Under the pieces are notes generated by a model that did not search any database, was not told the origin of the DNA, and saw nothing but the letters and a program-made list of their open reading frames with translations. The position numbers were made by a program, and so were the translations under genes. DNA of 6,409 bases from DASZJY01 sp036260255 (GTDB lineage Bacteria; Actinomycetota; Acidimicrobiia; Acidimicrobiales; AC-14), in the NCBI GenBank assembly GCA_036260255.1, contig DATAAF010000044.1:1-6409 (forward strand). Reading direction: 5' to 3'. Positions 5,365 through 6,409 of this stretch are shown here, in pieces (position 1 is the stretch's first letter; every line of letters begins with the position of its first letter).

Positions 5365-6312
5365 TCAGGGCAGGCGGGACGACCAGACGAGGGAGCCGGC
5401 GGCGGCGGCCAGGGCGAAGGCGAGGCCGAGGCCGACGAACCACGCGGTGGCCTCCCGGCGCTCGGTGCGGTAGCCGATGGAGCTGCCGATGTCGGCGTAC
5501 ACCCGCTTGAGCTCCCTCTCGGTGGACGCCTCGAAGAAGCGGCCGTCGGTGATCTCGGCGATGCGGCGCAGGGCCTCCTTGTTGACCGGCACGGGGACCG
5601 GGTTGCCCTCGACGAACACGGTCCCCTCGTCGGTGCCGAAGGCGATCGTCGACACCGGCACCTTGGCCTCGGCGGCGGCCCGGGCGGCGGCTTCGTTGGG
5701 ACGTCCCACCGTCGTCTCCCCGTCCGACATCAGTACGATCCGGGCCGGCGCCGGCGCCTGGCCAGGCTCGCCGGGCACCGCCGAGATGCTTCCCAGCGAC
5801 GCGTAGATCGCCTCGCCGATCGCGGTGGCCGGGCCCAGCCCCAGGTTGGCGATGCTCTGCTTGATCACGTCGTGGTCGGTGGTCGGCGCCACCAGCACCT
5901 GCGCCGTCCCGGAGAACGAGACCAGGCCCACGTTGAGGCGCGGCGGCACCAGGTCGACGAACGACGTTGCCGCCTCCTGGGCCGCCCGCAGCCGGTCGGG
6001 ACTGACGTCGGTCGCCTGCATCGAGAGCGACACGTCGACCGCCATCACGATCGTCGCCCGCTCCCGTGGCACCCGCACCTCGCGTGTGGGCTGAGCGAAG
6101 GCGGTGACGAACAGGGTGAGGGCGAGCAGGAAGGCGGCCGCCGGCAGGTGCCGCCGCCACCCAGGCCGTCGGGGCGCGACCGACTCGAGGAGGGCCAGGT
6201 TGGTGAACCGCACCGCGTACTGCTTGCGGCGCAGCTGCAGGACCACGTACAGCGCGGCCAGGGCGAGGACGCCCAGCAACAGCCACAGCCGGTGGGCCGA
6301 GAGGAACGTCAC
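5365..6312 (-). CDS. VWA-domain membrane protein, BatA / Rv1481-like
   Basis: This 315-residue protein is predicted to be anchored by an N-terminal helix pair (about residues 8-26 and 55-74) and a C-terminal helix (about 289-311), with a von Willebrand factor A domain between them. The metal-ion-dependent adhesion site is intact: DVSLS at 93-97, T163 in the ATAIGEA segment and D197 in LMSDGE. The whole length, including LLESVAPRRP at 41-50, follows the mycobacterial Rv1481 pattern. In that family the gene accompanies a MoxR AAA+ ATPase and a DUF58 protein, and the set is thought to work as a chaperone-like system in the envelope; the precise role is unknown. The start is GTG at 6310-6312, preceded by GGAG (6321-6324) at 8-nt spacing, and overlaps the stop of the upstream gene as GTGA, indicating translational coupling. 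Stop TGA at 5365-5367. Confidence 0.92.
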   Translation of the reverse strand: MTFLSAHRLWLLLGVLALAALYVVLQLRRKQYAVRFTNLALLESVAPRRPGWRRHLPAAAFLLALTLFVTAFAQPTREVRVPRERATIVMAVDVSLSMQATDVSPDRLRAAQEAATSFVDLVPPRLNVGLVSFSGTAQVLVAPTTDHDVIKQSIANLGLGPATAIGEAIYASLGSISAVPGEPGQAPAPARIVLMSDGETTVGRPNEAAARAAAEAKVPVSTIAFGTDEGTVFVEGNPVPVPVNKEALRRIAEITDGRFFEASTERELKRVYADIGSSIGYRTERREATAWFVGLGLAFALAAAAGSLVWSSRLP

Positions 6313-6409
6313 AGCACCAGCTCCGGCGGCCGTGCGGGGGGCGGCGGGGGCGGCGGGGGCGGCGGGGGCGGGGGCGCCGACGAACCGCCTCCGGCCAACG
6401 CCGGCGTGG
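6309..6409 (-). CDS. C-terminal end of an unidentified protein with a polyproline tail (5' end outside window)
   Basis: Reading the minus strand from the window edge gives about 32 codons ending in TGA at 6309-6311. The segment reads TPALAGGGSSA, then 13 consecutive prolines (6336-6374), then ARPPELVL. The stop overlaps the GTG of the VWA gene by 4 bp, the usual arrangement of consecutive operon genes, which is the main evidence that the frame is real. In the corresponding mycobacterial operon the preceding gene encodes a DUF58 protein, so that is the first guess, but nothing conserved is visible here and the Gly/Ser/Pro tail could belong to any protein. Confidence 0.65.
   Translation of the reverse strand, partial: TPALAGGGSSAPPPPPPPPPPPPPARPPELVL
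6342..6374. repeat. In-frame 9-bp tandem repeat encoding polyproline
   Basis: On the plus strand the unit CGGCGGGGG occurs three times in tandem (6342-6350, 6351-6359, 6360-6368), followed by a partial copy at 6369-6374. The period is a multiple of three, so gain or loss of a unit would change the number of prolines in the overlapping gene without shifting its frame. Confidence 0.8.

Noticed and set aside
1..6409. A larger defence, phage or CRISPR system
   Set aside because: All sizeable genes are recognisable housekeeping or metabolic families. No repeats with regular spacing, integrase, toxin-antitoxin pair, nuclease-helicase pair or phage gene is present.

Overview
The window is a very GC-rich, gene-dense chromosomal stretch from an actinobacterium. 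The evidence is third-position G/C codon use, a von Willebrand factor A (VWA) membrane protein that closely resembles mycobacterial Rv1481, and start regions of the TANNNT leaderless type. Acidimicrobiia is a plausible class, but this is a guess from overall gene style; no marker in the window settles it. There is no prophage, CRISPR array, rRNA or tRNA.

Layout, left to right: (1) 2-301, plus strand, the C-terminal end of a PhoD-type alkaline phosphatase. (2) 313-419, a striking 107-bp inverted-repeat element wedged between two convergent genes. Its right tip supplies the stop codon of rnhB, and it looks like a MITE inserted at a CTAG site. (3) 416-2563, minus strand, a run of three housekeeping genes in the order cutA, selD, rnhB, with gaps of 40 and 26 bp. 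(4) 2564-2666, a divergent promoter region containing nested dyads. (5) 2667-5288, plus strand, a complete 873-residue GH38 alpha-mannosidase. (6) 5289-5364, a short convergent gap with a terminator-like hairpin. (7) 5365-6312, minus strand, a VWA-domain membrane protein of the BatA/Rv1481 type. (8) 6309-6409, minus strand, the C-terminal end of a further gene that finishes in a 13-proline run and overlaps the VWA gene by 4 bp.

Functionally the genes fall into unrelated blocks: phosphate release from phosphoesters (PhoD); metal-ion tolerance, selenium activation and RNA:DNA hybrid repair (CutA, SelD, RNase HII); breakdown of alpha-mannosides (GH38); and a MoxR/DUF58/VWA-type cell-envelope operon entering from the right. 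Every coding gene except the two partial ones is intact. The most interesting non-coding signals are the structured element at 313-419, a repeated TANNNT motif 6-8 nt before four separate start codons (consistent with leaderless transcription), and the polyproline tract lying directly over the start region of the coupled VWA gene.
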